Origin: Flavobacterium circumlabens
Lineage (GTDB): Bacteria > Bacteroidota > Bacteroidia > Flavobacteriales > Flavobacteriaceae
Reading direction: 5' to 3'
Length of the DNA stretch: 64,000 nucleotides
NCBI RefSeq assembly: GCF_004345565.1
Contig: NZ_SLWA01000014.1
Location: forward strand, 35,378 to 99,377
This document shows, one piece after another, positions 34,070-42,830 of this stretch. The notes under the pieces were generated by a model. That model was not told the origin of the DNA, ran no database searches, and worked only from the letters and a program-made list of their open reading frames with translations. The first letter of the stretch is position 1; each line of letters opens with the position of its first letter. Position numbers and translations under genes: made by a program.

Positions 34070-34747
34070 ATGAACTTAAACCGGGCTAAGTGTTACAGAT
34101 GTGTTGGTGAAATAAAAAACATGATAAAATATGGAAAAACAAAGTCATGTAATCAAAGATATATTTGTCAGTTTTGCAGGAAAACAAGGGTTGAAAATTA
34201 TGCTTACCGAGCTTACAAACCTCATATAGATGGAAGTATCGTTCAATTGACGGAAGAAGGCTTAGGAATAAGAAGTACAGCAAGAATATTAAAAATATCA
34301 ACTACAACATTATTGAAAAGGATTGTGTCAATTATCAGAAATGTCACCAAACCAATTATCAGTAAAGGAAAAACTTATGAAGTTGATGAGTTGTGTACTT
34401 ACATAAGACATTAACGAAATTTTATCTGGCTGGTTTATGCTTTGGAAAAGAATTCTAAAAATATTGTAAATTTCAATGTTGGAAAACGAACCAATAAAAC
34501 GCTCAGTCGTGTTTTAGATACTTTGAAATTATCAGAAGCGAAAAAAATCTTTACAGACAGACTAAAAAACTGCAGATATTTGATTGACGAGAAATTATAT
34601 TCTGTAAAACGTTTCGGCACCAATCATATTGAAAGGAAAAATTTGACACTCAGAACTCATCTTAAACGACTAAACCGTCGAACAATTTGTTATAGTGAAA
34701 GTTTGGTAGTTTTGATTGCTATTTTAAAAATTTACTTTTGGTTTTAA
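34070..34747 (+). pseudogene. IS1-family transposase interrupted by one stop codon
   Basis: A single frame of 226 codons broken only by TAA at 34412-34414. The first half has the InsA-like zinc finger (CYRCVGEIKNMIKYGK, RYICQFCRKTR) and helix-turn-helix (GIRSTARILKISTTTLLKRI), then the first catalytic region YEVDELCTYI. After the stop the frame resumes RNFIWLVYALEKNSK, FTDRLKNCRYLID (second Asp) and HIERKNLTLRTHLKRL (the conserved C-terminal block). All catalytic segments remain, so loss is by one nonsense change. Terminal inverted repeats could not be confirmed; GGTAATGTATCAAATGTG at 33929, directly after the GH74 terminator, is a possible left end. Confidence 0.85.
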
Positions 34748-34860
34748 GTTTAGTAAGTTAACTTGTTTTGGGATTAACTTAACGGTACCTGAACCAACTT
34801 TCCTTTAAAACCAGGTTGATTTTATTAAAAAAAAATAAAACAAGATTTTTCTAATCGTAA

Positions 34861-34894
34861 AAAAGGCTGAGAAATCTAGATTTCTCAGCCTTTT
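34861..34894. terminator. Perfect 34-base palindrome, bidirectional terminator
   Basis: The 34 bases equal their own reverse complement (arms AAAAGGCTGAGAAATCT / AGATTTCTCAGCCTTTT). It lies just downstream of the tRNA-like fragment when read on the - strand, as terminators of tRNA genes do. Confidence 0.8.
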
Positions 34895-34904
34895 ACTTTT
34901 ATCT

Positions 34905-34927
34905 TGTAGCGGGAACGGACTCGAACC
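34905..34927 (-). pseudogene. tRNA 3'-end-like fragment (possible attachment site remnant)
   Basis: On the - strand, GGTTCGAGTCC then GTTCCCGCTACA looks like a T-arm and acceptor 3' strand, with the TTCGAGT loop intact. The arm before it (AAAGG) pairs with CCGTT except for one mismatch, and the sequence is one base shorter than the expected GTCCC. No D-arm, anticodon arm or 5' acceptor strand follows. Integrative elements duplicate tRNA 3' ends at their attachment sites, so this could be an att scar. Confidence 0.4.
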
Positions 34928-34970
34928 TTTTAACAAAATAAAATAGCTAAAATAAAAACAGCGTATATAG

Positions 34971-35007
34971 AGTTTCGAACCTAAGCTTAATACAGTTTCG
35001 AACCTAA
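34971..35007. repeat. 14-base direct repeat AGTTTCGAACCTAA
   Basis: Copies at 34971-34984 and 34994-35007. The core TCGAACCT also occurs in the tRNA-like fragment at 34921-34928. All three match a tRNA T-loop read on the - strand (AGGTTCGA), which may reflect repeated use of the same integration core. Confidence 0.45.
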
Positions 35008-35134
35008 ACTCGCCAGACTTTGGTTTTGTTGGATTTCTAGTTTTCAAAATACTCATGTGCCACTATTCTGCCACAAAACTTAGATTGGTGAAATATCTTT
35101 AAAAACCGCCTTAACTTTTTGTGGCAAAAACGGT

Positions 35135-35401
35135 ATGCACTCCAATTCCGATGGTGTTGCGGAGGTAGTGTCGCAGATTGCCAAGGCACAGCATCTGTCA
35201 GAGGCCAAAATGAAAGAACTTATTATACAAAATACCAATCCAACCTCACTTCTGCAGCGTTTTATTAATCCCTCTGAAATCGCTAACATGGCAGTGTATC
35301 TCTGCAGTAATTTAGCCTCAGCAACCAACGGAGCAGTTACAAGAGTAGATGGCGGTGTGCTAACACGCTATAATAATTATGAATTAACAATCTTCAAATA
35401 A
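35135..35401 (+). pseudogene. C-terminal fragment of a short-chain dehydrogenase (SDR)
   Basis: 88 codons reading DGVAEVVSQIAKAQHLS, then LLQRFINPSEIANMAVYLCS and NGAVTRVDGGVLTRY. RFxxPxEIANMxVYLxS and RVDGGV are the C-terminal signature of SDR oxidoreductases. The Rossmann fold and Ser-Tyr-Lys catalytic part, about 165 residues, are absent, and the tail NNYELTIFK is foreign to the family. The ATG at 35135 is internal to the lost gene. A relic, probably cut by the event that created the neighbouring scar. Confidence 0.75.
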
Positions 35402-35545
35402 CAAAAGTATGCCAATTAAAGGTCAAAAATTGAAGAATCTCACGGGAGACGTGTATAAATTGCAGTTATGTCCAATTGTTTTTTATGCTTTAAGCGATAT
35501 AGAATTCTCTTTTTATTGATTATCAATTGATAATATAAGTTTGTG

Positions 35546-35572
35546 TTGCGTCCAGCTTAATTGCGGACGCAA
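35546..35572 (-). terminator. Hairpin downstream of the GH3 gene
   Basis: TTGCGTCC (35546-35553) pairs with GGACGCAA (35565-35572), 42 bases past the end of the - strand GH3 gene. A perfect palindrome ATTATCAATTGATAAT lies further on at 35519-35534. The rest of the 35402-35614 gap holds nothing recognisable. Confidence 0.55.
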
Positions 35573-35614
35573 TTGGAAATTATAAATTAGTTTTCAATAT
35601 GATGTTATGCCTGC

Positions 35615-38241
35615 TTATTTCTCTATCAGAATCATTTGAGACAGGATGTTACTTTTCATTTGATTTTTTTCATCTGGCTGGGCACCGCCAATAGCAAGCT
35701 TAACTTTACCTTCGTATTGCTGTAAATTTCCTTCGGAAGTAACATAAGAAAGGTCTTCGGGAGAAAGATTAAAAGTGACGGTCTTGCTTTCGCCTGGTTT
35801 TAAATTAAAACGTTCAAATCCTTTTAGGCTTTTCAGTGATGCTTTTACAGCCGGATTCTGATTGATGATATACAATTGGGCCACTTCTTCGCCTTCTGTT
35901 TTGCCGGTATTGGTTATTTTTACCGAGACCGGAACAGTTTCATTCTTTTTTATTTTAGAAGGAATAGTTAATTGATCATATTTAAAAGAAGTATAGCTCA
36001 AACCATAGCCAAAACCAAAAAGCGGACTCGCCTTAAAATAGCGATAAGTTTTGTTGTTCATGCTGTAATCAACAAAAGCAGGCAAGTCTGAATCGCTTTT
36101 GTAAAAAGTTACAGGTAGTCTGCCCGCCGGATTATAATCTCCAAATAGAATATCAGCGACTGCAGTTCCTGTTGCCTGACCTCCGTACCACGCATTCAGC
36201 ACTGCAGGAATGTTTTCTGCTTCCCACGGAATTGCGATGGCACTTCCTGTCATCATTACAAAAACGACTGGTTTTCCTGAGACTTTTAGCGCTTTCATTA
36301 ATTGAGTTTGTACTTCAGGAAGCAGGATAGAGGTACGGTCACCACCAGAAAAGCCTGGAAAATTAACCGGCATTTCTTCGCCTTCGAGCTGAGGTGATAT
36401 TCCGCCAACAAATATAAAAGTATCGGCATCTTTGTTTCGGTCTGTTAATTTCGCAAAATCAGTTTTTACAAAATTTCCGGTACGTAAGGCTACGTTTGCT
36501 TTTCCTTCGCCCTGCCAGTATTCTAAAACTAGCTTATAAACTGTATTTTTTTTGGTAGTTAATTGAAATGTTTTTTCTCCCCATCTGTTTTTTTCCATGC
36601 GTTAATCACTTCCTTTCCATCAATTAAAAAACGGTAGCCATCGTCAGCGCTGAGTTCAAATGTAATCGAGCCATCATTGTCTGCTGTAAAATTTGTAGTA
36701 TAACGGGCTGAGAAATGATTGGCCTTAATGTTTTTCAGAACAGCTTCACCTTCCTGCCAAAAGTTATTAATTTCCGGTTCAATTCGTGCCGCAGCAGGAT
36801 TTCCGGACAAATCAACATTGTCAAAATATTCTGCTTTAAACCCCGCTTTTCCTTCGTAATGATATTGATTTTTTAGATTTTGATATACTAACAAAGTATC
36901 ATTGGTAAAATTAATAGCTTGCTCATAAACAACTTCCGTATTATTTCCCAGCTTTTCTTTGATGCCATTTAAAACCGTTGTCAATTTACTGGGAGTTCCA
37001 TTTTAATTTCCTAATATTGAAATAACATTATCTGCATTGGGACCAAGAACAACAATCTTTTTTAATTTTTTGCTCAGCGGCAATATATCTTTTTCATTGC
37101 GCAGTAAAACCATTGATTCTCTGGCCATTTTTAACGCATGCTGACCATGCTCAGGGCTTTCGAGAACCGATGCAGGTGTCTGCGCATATTTAACCATGGC
37201 AACAGGATCAAACATTCCGAGTCTGAAACGGATCATAAAGAGCCTTTTAACAGAAATATCAATTTGTTTTTCACTGATTTTTCCATGTTGCACTGCCTGA
37301 ACCAAAGCTTTGTAAGCATCTGTACCACAGTCAATATCAGTGCCATGAAAAACAGCATCTGCTGACGCTGATTCGGCATCAGGGTGCGTTTTATGGTTCT
37401 TAAAAAAGTCGTCAATTGCCCAGCAGTCTGAGGTTACGTAACCATCAAATTTCCATTGATTACGTAAAATATCTGTCATCAGAACGTCATTGGCGCAGCA
37501 CGGCTGTGTTCTAAAGGCATTGTAAGCACACATCACGCCCGCTACTTTTGAGTCTGTTATTAATTTTTGAAAAGCAGGAAGATAAGTATCCCAAAGTTCA
37601 TAAGGCGTTACGTCAACATCAAAGGTATGTCGCAACGATTCCGGACCGCTGTGTACGGCATAATGTTTGGCACATGCCGCTGCTTTTAAATATTTAGGAT
37701 CGTCTCCCTGAAGTCCTCTCACAAATGAATCACCCAAAATACTCGTTAGATAAGGATCTTCACCATAGGTTTCCTGTCCGCGTCCCCAGCGTGGATCGCG
37801 AAAAATATTAATATTCGGTGTCCAATAGGTAAGTCCCATATAACGCTCATTTGTTCGGTTTAATTCTAAGGCTTTATTATAAATCGCTCTTCCTTCTAAA
37901 GCTGAATAATCGGCCATTTTAAAAAGCGCATTTTTATCGAATGTTGCCGCCATAGCAATGGCCTGCGGGTAAACTGTTGTTTTAAAGGGAGTTCTGGCTA
38001 CACCATGTAAGGTTTCATTCCACCAGTCATAGGCAATTATTCCCAAACGAGGAATTGCAGGAGCTGAGTTCAGCATTTGAGACACTTTTTCTTCCAGTGT
38101 CAATCGGCCCACGAGATCATTTACCCGTTCTTCAAAAGAGAGGTTAGGATCCTGAAATAAAAATTTTCCTGATTTTTCTTGTCCAAAGCAAAAACAGGTG
38201 ATAAAAAGTAATAAAAGGTATCTGGATTTTGGTGATTTCAT
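35615..38241 (-). pseudogene. GH3-family beta-xylosidase/beta-glucosidase, broken by a stop and a frameshift
   Basis: The pieces add up to a normal GH3 protein of about 875 residues with signal peptide (CFCFG/Q). The N-terminal barrel has RWGRGQETYGEDP, KHYAVHSGPE and nucleophile Asp272 in YVTSDCWAID. The frame then meets TAA at 37005-37003 inside what should be LGNYNGTPSK (Tyr codon changed to stop). A PA14 domain follows (YHYEGKAGFKAEYFDN to DDGYRFLIDGKEVINAW). At the T7 run 36588-36594 (A7 in the coding strand) one base is missing, where 8 A would give AWKKNRWGEKTF. The last part has GNF to MTGSAIAIPW, GYGLSYTSFKY and a fibronectin-like domain. Divergent from the LacI-type gene with an operator between. 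The lesions are recent or are sequencing errors. Confidence 0.88.
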
Positions 38242-38297
38242 AAACTTTTTAGTTTTTAATATTAAAAATGCAGCATTATAAATTTAAGTAAAAAAAA

Positions 38298-38309
38298 ACA
38301 ACCGATTGT
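38298..38309. promoter_or_regulatory. Predicted LacI-family operator ACAACCGATTGT (GH3/regulator)
   Basis: Palindrome with central CG, fitting ACAAyCGrTTGT. It lies 57 bases upstream of the GH3 start (-) and 164 bases upstream of the regulator start (+), so it could control both, including autoregulation. Central AAnCGnTT symmetry is typical of LacI/GalR operators. Confidence 0.75.
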
Positions 38310-38472
38310 GTAAAGAAATAACTTTTTTTAAAATAAAAAAATTATGTTTGGTGAAATATTTAAAAAAGGATATTGTATCAGGCAACCAATTAGCGGTTTG
38401 CAATATGCAAAATCCGTACAGAATGTATTAATATATCATTAAAATAATTACATTTACGATCTTAGTATTATA

Positions 38473-39507
38473 ATGATGGAAGAACACAGACATGTAACGA
38501 TATATGATATTGCAGAGAAGCTTAATCTTGCGACATCAACGATTTCAAGGGCTTTAAAAGATCATCATACTATTAGTGATAAGACCATTAAAAAAGTTAA
38601 GCAGACGGCGAAGGAAATGGGGTTTGTTCCCAATACTCTGGCGGCAGGTTTGCGTGGCAACACATCAAAAACTATTGGTATTTTAATTCCAACCATAACA
38701 CAGCCTTTTTTGTCTTCTTTAATCAGTGGTATCGAAATTACGGCTCAAAAATCTGAATATTCAGTTATTATTATGCAGTCGCATGATTCCTACGAAATGG
38801 AAGTGAATCTGGCTAAATCTTTATATAGTAACAGAGTAAGCGGAGTGATCTGCTCTCTTGCCATGGAGACGAAGGATACATCTCATTTTAAACAATTTTC
38901 TAATAATAATATTCCCCTTGTATTTGTAGACAGAGTTCCCAGAGATTATGATACGTTTCGTGTAGTAATAAATAATTACCTGGCGGGCTACAAAGCAACG
39001 AAACATCTTATTGAACAAGGCTGTAAAAGAATTGCACATTTAACTGCGGGATCAGAATTTGGTACACTTTATAATGAGCGAAAAAGGGGATATGTCGATG
39101 CTTTATTAGAACACGAACTTCCTATCGACGATAAGCTCATTATAAATCTAAAGGAAATGACTTATGAAGATGGGGTAAAGGCCTGTAATCAATTATTTGA
39201 TTTAAAAACGCGTCCCGATGGTCTTTTTGCGCCCGGAGATATTTTGGCTGTAAGTGCCGTACAGACAGCTAAAAAAAGAGGAATTAAAATACCGGAAGAG
39301 TTTGCTGTTATTGGTTTTAACGACGATCCAATCTCTAAAATTATTGAACCCAATATCTCTACTATAACGCATCCAGCCGAAAAAATGGGGAAAGCGGCAG
39401 CAGAACTTATTATTAAAAATTTAAAATCGGTGAAGGAAGAAGATGCTAAAGAAATTACATTTTTAAACACACAAGTTCTTATACGTGAATCCTCCAGGAG
39501 AATATAA
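38473..39507 (+). CDS. LacI/GalR-family transcriptional regulator of the xylan locus
   Basis: 344 residues (343 if the second ATG at 38476 is used). N-terminal helix-turn-helix VTIYDIAEKLNLATSTISRALKDH, with the hinge GFVPNTLAAGLRGNTSKTIGI, then the periplasmic-binding-protein-like effector domain (IGILIPTITQPFLSSLI, GVICSLAMET, PLVFVDRVPRD, FAVIGFNDDPISKIIEPNISTI). No enzymatic residues are expected. The gene sits at the head of the xylan and glucuronate genes, and six palindromes suited to such a protein occur upstream of the surrounding units. The likely effector is a xylo- or glucurono-sugar, which is inferred. Confidence 0.92.
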   Translation: MMEEHRHVTIYDIAEKLNLATSTISRALKDHHTISDKTIKKVKQTAKEMGFVPNTLAAGLRGNTSKTIGILIPTITQPFLSSLISGIEITAQKSEYSVIIMQSHDSYEMEVNLAKSLYSNRVSGVICSLAMETKDTSHFKQFSNNNIPLVFVDRVPRDYDTFRVVINNYLAGYKATKHLIEQGCKRIAHLTAGSEFGTLYNERKRGYVDALLEHELPIDDKLIINLKEMTYEDGVKACNQLFDLKTRPDGLFAPGDILAVSAVQTAKKRGIKIPEEFAVIGFNDDPISKIIEPNISTITHPAEKMGKAAAELIIKNLKSVKEEDAKEITFLNTQVLIRESSRRI

Positions 39508-39530
39508 TATTCTCTTTTTAAATATACTGT

Positions 39531-39564
39531 AAACCTGTTAATTTAAATATTGGCAGGTTTTTTT
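39531..39564 (+). terminator. Terminator after the LacI-type gene
   Basis: AAACCTGTTAAT (39531-39542) pairs, with two G-T wobbles, with ATTGGCAGGTTT (39549-39560) and ends in a T run. The rest of the 39508-39808 gap holds the GH67 promoter region and nothing else recognisable. Confidence 0.8.
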
Positions 39565-39665
39565 ATGTCAAATTCTCTTATAATTCTTTTGCTGAGAATT
39601 TCATTTTCTATTTATAAATAAGATGATTAGAATTAAAAAAATCAATTTTTATTTTTTTATTCCCA

Positions 39666-39694
39666 TATTTTTGTATTTTAGCACAACCGATTGC
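39666..39694 (+). promoter_or_regulatory. Promoter box and operator upstream of GH67
   Basis: TATTTTTG at 39666-39673 matches the Bacteroidota -7 consensus TAnnTTTG. The operator ACAACCGATTGC (39683-39694, one mismatch) follows after 9 bases, near the expected transcription start, where a bound repressor would block initiation. Confidence 0.65.
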
Positions 39695-39808
39695 AATTAG
39701 CTTATTTTTTTATAAAATTATATTTTTTAGCACTTTTTTTGCTAATTATAATCATTTTGAATAGAATTTGTGATTTGCACTTTAATATTAAATTGATAGA
39801 AAAGCAAA

Positions 39809-41971
39809 ATGGCACATCTTAAAAATAAACTTCTCCAATTTATCTCCCTATTTTTTATAGTTTGCTGGTCTTCATCAGCTCAAAAAGATTATAAATTATG
39901 GCTGCAATACAATAAGGTTGCTAACGCCAATTTAAAAACAGAATACCTTGCTGCTATTAAAGAAATTGTTTCTCTGGAAAAATCAGGGACTGTAAAAATT
40001 GTCTTTACAGAATTGCAATCAGGTTTAGAGGAAATGTTAGGAAAGAAATTTGAAAATAATTCAGTAATTACGGGAGATCATAACATTATTATCGGTTCAA
40101 AAGAATTTCTAACTCCTGAAATTCAAAAGGAAATCGGGAATTTCGATCAAATAAATGACGAAGGTTTTATCCTTAAATCCATTTCGATAAAAAACAAAAA
40201 ACAACTTGTCATTACAGGAAAAAAAGATATTGGCGTATTATATGGCGTTTACAATTTCCTGAGATTGATTCAAACCCACAAATCCATTAAAAATTTAAAC
40301 GTTACTGATTCACCTATAACAAACATCAGAATCTTAAATCATTGGGATAATTTAGACAGAACTGTAGAGCGGGGTTACGCCGGATTTTCGTTATGGAACT
40401 GGCAAAAATTGCCTGATTTTATCGATCAGCGCTATATCGATTATGCCAGGGCGAATGCCTCAATCGGGATTAACGGAACGGTTTTAACGAATGTAAATGC
40501 AAACGCTCTAATCCTGACGCCTCAATATTTAGAAAAAGTTGAAGCTTTGGCTAATGTTTTCAGACCATACGGAATAAAAGTCTATTTAACCGCACGATTT
40601 TCGGCACCAATAGAAATTGGAGGTTTAAAAACAGCCGATCCCAAAGATACGCAAGTCATTACCTGGTGGGAAAATAAAGCCAAAGAAATTTATAAAAGAA
40701 TTCCTGATTTTGGAGGGTTTCTGGTAAAAGCAAATTCAGAAGGACAACCCGGACCGCAAAATTATAACAGAGATCACGTAGATGGCGCCAATATGCTGGC
40801 CAATGCTGTTGCCCCTTTTGGAGGTGTCATTATGTGGCGTGCTTTTGTCTATTCTGAACATGATGCAAACGATCGTGCCAAACAGGCTTACGCCGAATTT
40901 GTGCCTTATGATGGAAAATTTAAAGACAATGTAATTGTTCAGGTAAAAAACGGAGCAATTGATTTTCAGCCTCGTGAACCTTTTCATCCCATGTTTGGCG
41001 CGATGCCAAAAACACCTTTGATGATGGAATTTCAAATCACTCAGGAATATTTGGGTTTTAGCACACATCTGGTTTTTCTGCCCAAATTATTTCACGAAGT
41101 TTTAGAATCAGATACCTATCAAAAAGGAAAAGGGACAACTGTCGCTAAAGTTATTGACGGTTCTTTAACAAAAACAAAACTAACCGGAATTGCCGGAGTT
41201 TCTAACATTGGGAATGATTTAAACTGGACGGGACATCCCTTTGCGCAGGCAAATTGGTACGGCTTTGGAAGATTGGCCTGGAATCCGTATTTAGACTCGG
41301 AAACCATTGCTGATGAATGGCTGCGATGCACTTTTTCTAACGATGTAAATTTTATAAAACCGGTAAAAGAAATGATGATGCAATCACGGGAAGCCGTTGC
41401 AAGTTATATGACACCGCTTGGTTTGCATCACATTATGGATACGGGACATCATTACGGTCCCGGGCCGTGGGTTTCAAATTTGTCAAGACCAGAATGGAAT
41501 CCCGTTTATTATCACAAAGCCGATAAAAACGGAATTGGTTTCGACCGCTCCAAAACCGGAACCAATGCTACAGCACAATACGCTCCCGAAGTTCAAAAAA
41601 TGTTTGATAATCTCGAAACCTGTCCTGAAAAGGATTTGTTATGGTTTCATCATGTTTCCTGGGATTATAAATTAAAAAATGGTCAGACACTTTGGAATGG
41701 TTTGGCATTGAAATATCAGGAAGGCGTAAATCAGGTAGCAGCAATGAAAAACGTCTGGAATAAATCGCAAAAATATGTTGATGATGAACGTTTTACGGAG
41801 GTTCAGATGTTGCTGGAAATTCAGCATAAAGAAGCAAAATGGTGGCGGGATGCATGTTTGCTCTATTTTCAGCAATACTCAGAAAGGGAATTACCTTTAG
41901 GGGTCGAAAAAGCAACACAGTCTTTAGACTATTTTAAATCATTGAAATTTCCTTTTGCACCAGGAAATTAA
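39809..41971 (+). CDS. GH67 alpha-glucuronidase
   Basis: 720 residues with a signal peptide (SSSA/Q, about residue 24), so periplasmic. The fold runs from an N-terminal GH67 domain (30-165) through the barrel (RILNHWDNLDRTVERGYAG, GINGTVLTNVNAN) to a helical C-terminal domain (WFHHVSWDYKLKNG). Acid Glu311 in KANSEGQPGP, with Asp385 in NGAIDFQ and Glu413 in ITQEYLG as base, reproduces the spacing of the Cellvibrio enzyme (Glu292, Asp365, Glu393). It removes 4-O-methyl-glucuronic acid from the non-reducing end of xylo-oligosaccharides. First gene of a run leading to the SDR, UxuA and GH10. Confidence 0.96.
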   Translation: MAHLKNKLLQFISLFFIVCWSSSAQKDYKLWLQYNKVANANLKTEYLAAIKEIVSLEKSGTVKIVFTELQSGLEEMLGKKFENNSVITGDHNIIIGSKEFLTPEIQKEIGNFDQINDEGFILKSISIKNKKQLVITGKKDIGVLYGVYNFLRLIQTHKSIKNLNVTDSPITNIRILNHWDNLDRTVERGYAGFSLWNWQKLPDFIDQRYIDYARANASIGINGTVLTNVNANALILTPQYLEKVEALANVFRPYGIKVYLTARFSAPIEIGGLKTADPKDTQVITWWENKAKEIYKRIPDFGGFLVKANSEGQPGPQNYNRDHVDGANMLANAVAPFGGVIMWRAFVYSEHDANDRAKQAYAEFVPYDGKFKDNVIVQVKNGAIDFQPREPFHPMFGAMPKTPLMMEFQITQEYLGFSTHLVFLPKLFHEVLESDTYQKGKGTTVAKVIDGSLTKTKLTGIAGVSNIGNDLNWTGHPFAQANWYGFGRLAWNPYLDSETIADEWLRCTFSNDVNFIKPVKEMMMQSREAVASYMTPLGLHHIMDTGHHYGPGPWVSNLSRPEWNPVYYHKADKNGIGFDRSKTGTNATAQYAPEVQKMFDNLETCPEKDLLWFHHVSWDYKLKNGQTLWNGLALKYQEGVNQVAAMKNVWNKSQKYVDDERFTEVQMLLEIQHKEAKWWRDACLLYFQQYSERELPLGVEKATQSLDYFKSLKFPFAPGN

Positions 41972-41990
41972 TATTCAAATTAAAGAAAAT

Positions 41991-42728
41991 ATGAGTACAA
42001 AAACAGCAATTGTAACCGGAGGAAATTCGGGTTTGGGATTTGCAACAGCAAAAAAATTATGTGATAACGGTATTAAAACCTATATAATCGGAAGGTCAAA
42101 AGAAAAAACAGAAGAGGCTTGCAAAGAAATTGGCGAAAATGCCATTCCGGTTATTTATGATCTAAATAATTTGGGCGGAATTCCGGAAATGATTGAAAAG
42201 TTAACTAAAGAAAACCCAATTGATATTTTGGTAAACAACGCCGGAATCAATCTGAAAAAAGAATTTACCGATGTTACCGATGAAGATTTTTTATCTGTAA
42301 TTCATACCAATCTTTTGAGCGTTTTTGCTGTAAGTAAAGCCGTTGTGAAAAACATGAAAGAAAAAAACGGAGGAAGTATCGTCAATATCAGTTCGATGGC
42401 ATCGCAATACGGAATTCCAAAAGTAATTGCATACTCGGCCAGTAAAGGCGCGATCGAATCGATGACCAGAGCAATGTCCGTAGAATTGGCGCCTTTTGGT
42501 ATTCGTGTCAATTGCATTGCGCCGGGATTTATCAAAACTAAAATGTCTTCTGCGGCACTTGATAACGATCCTGAAAGAAAAAATAAAGTGCTTGGGAGAA
42601 CGCCGATGGGCTTTTTGGGAGAACCATCAGACATTGCAGATGCCGTTTATTATTTCGCCCTTAGCGAATCAAAATACACAACCGGAACCGTTTTGCCAGT
42701 TGATGGTGGAAATAGTATTGGGTTCTAA
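41991..42728 (+). CDS. SDR oxidoreductase, probable fructuronate (mannonate) reductase
   Basis: 245 residues from the ATG at 41991; the upstream in-frame ATG at 41955 overlaps GH67 and adds residues before the Rossmann start. Classical SDR: TGGNSGLGFA (TGxxxGxG), NNAG, catalytic Ser in VNISSMAS, YSASK (Tyr-x-x-x-Lys) and PVDGGNSIG at the end. Cytoplasmic. The following gene is mannonate dehydratase, so interconversion of fructuronate and mannonate, replacing the unrelated UxuB, is the best guess. Gap to GH67 is 19 bases, so the two are probably in one transcript. Confidence 0.85.
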   Translation: MSTKTAIVTGGNSGLGFATAKKLCDNGIKTYIIGRSKEKTEEACKEIGENAIPVIYDLNNLGGIPEMIEKLTKENPIDILVNNAGINLKKEFTDVTDEDFLSVIHTNLLSVFAVSKAVVKNMKEKNGGSIVNISSMASQYGIPKVIAYSASKGAIESMTRAMSVELAPFGIRVNCIAPGFIKTKMSSAALDNDPERKNKVLGRTPMGFLGEPSDIADAVYYFALSESKYTTGTVLPVDGGNSIGF

Positions 42729-42830
42729 TTGTCTCGGCGAGTATTATAGCTTTGTCAAAGTTTTCACATCACAAAGTAAGTTATGTGTCTATGTGGTTAA
42801 AATAATTCAGCACAAATAAAGAATAATGGT

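Larger units (their letters stand above)
34748..35134. other. Scar region without intact genes
   Basis: About 390 bases holding a long palindrome, a tRNA 3'-end-like fragment and three TCGAACCT words. A - strand open frame at 34805-35056 shows no family resemblance and overlaps these features. The layout suggests the footprint of a lost integrative element. Confidence 0.5.

Noticed and set aside
33929..34800. Terminal inverted repeats of the IS1 element
   Set aside because: A possible left end GGTAATGTATC is present at 33929, but I could not match it to a complementary right end by eye.
34805..35056. 83-codon - strand frame
   Set aside because: It overlaps a perfect palindrome and a tRNA-like fragment and reads as low-complexity hydrophobic sequence; not a protein family I know.
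35080..35328. 82-codon - strand frame opposite the SDR fragment
   Set aside because: The + strand frame shows clear SDR signature residues; the opposite frame is its shadow.
38320..38350. Promoter for the LacI-type gene at TATGTTTG (38343-38350)
   Set aside because: The -7 box is perfect, but no -33 element lies at 17-21 bases upstream, so I did not annotate it.
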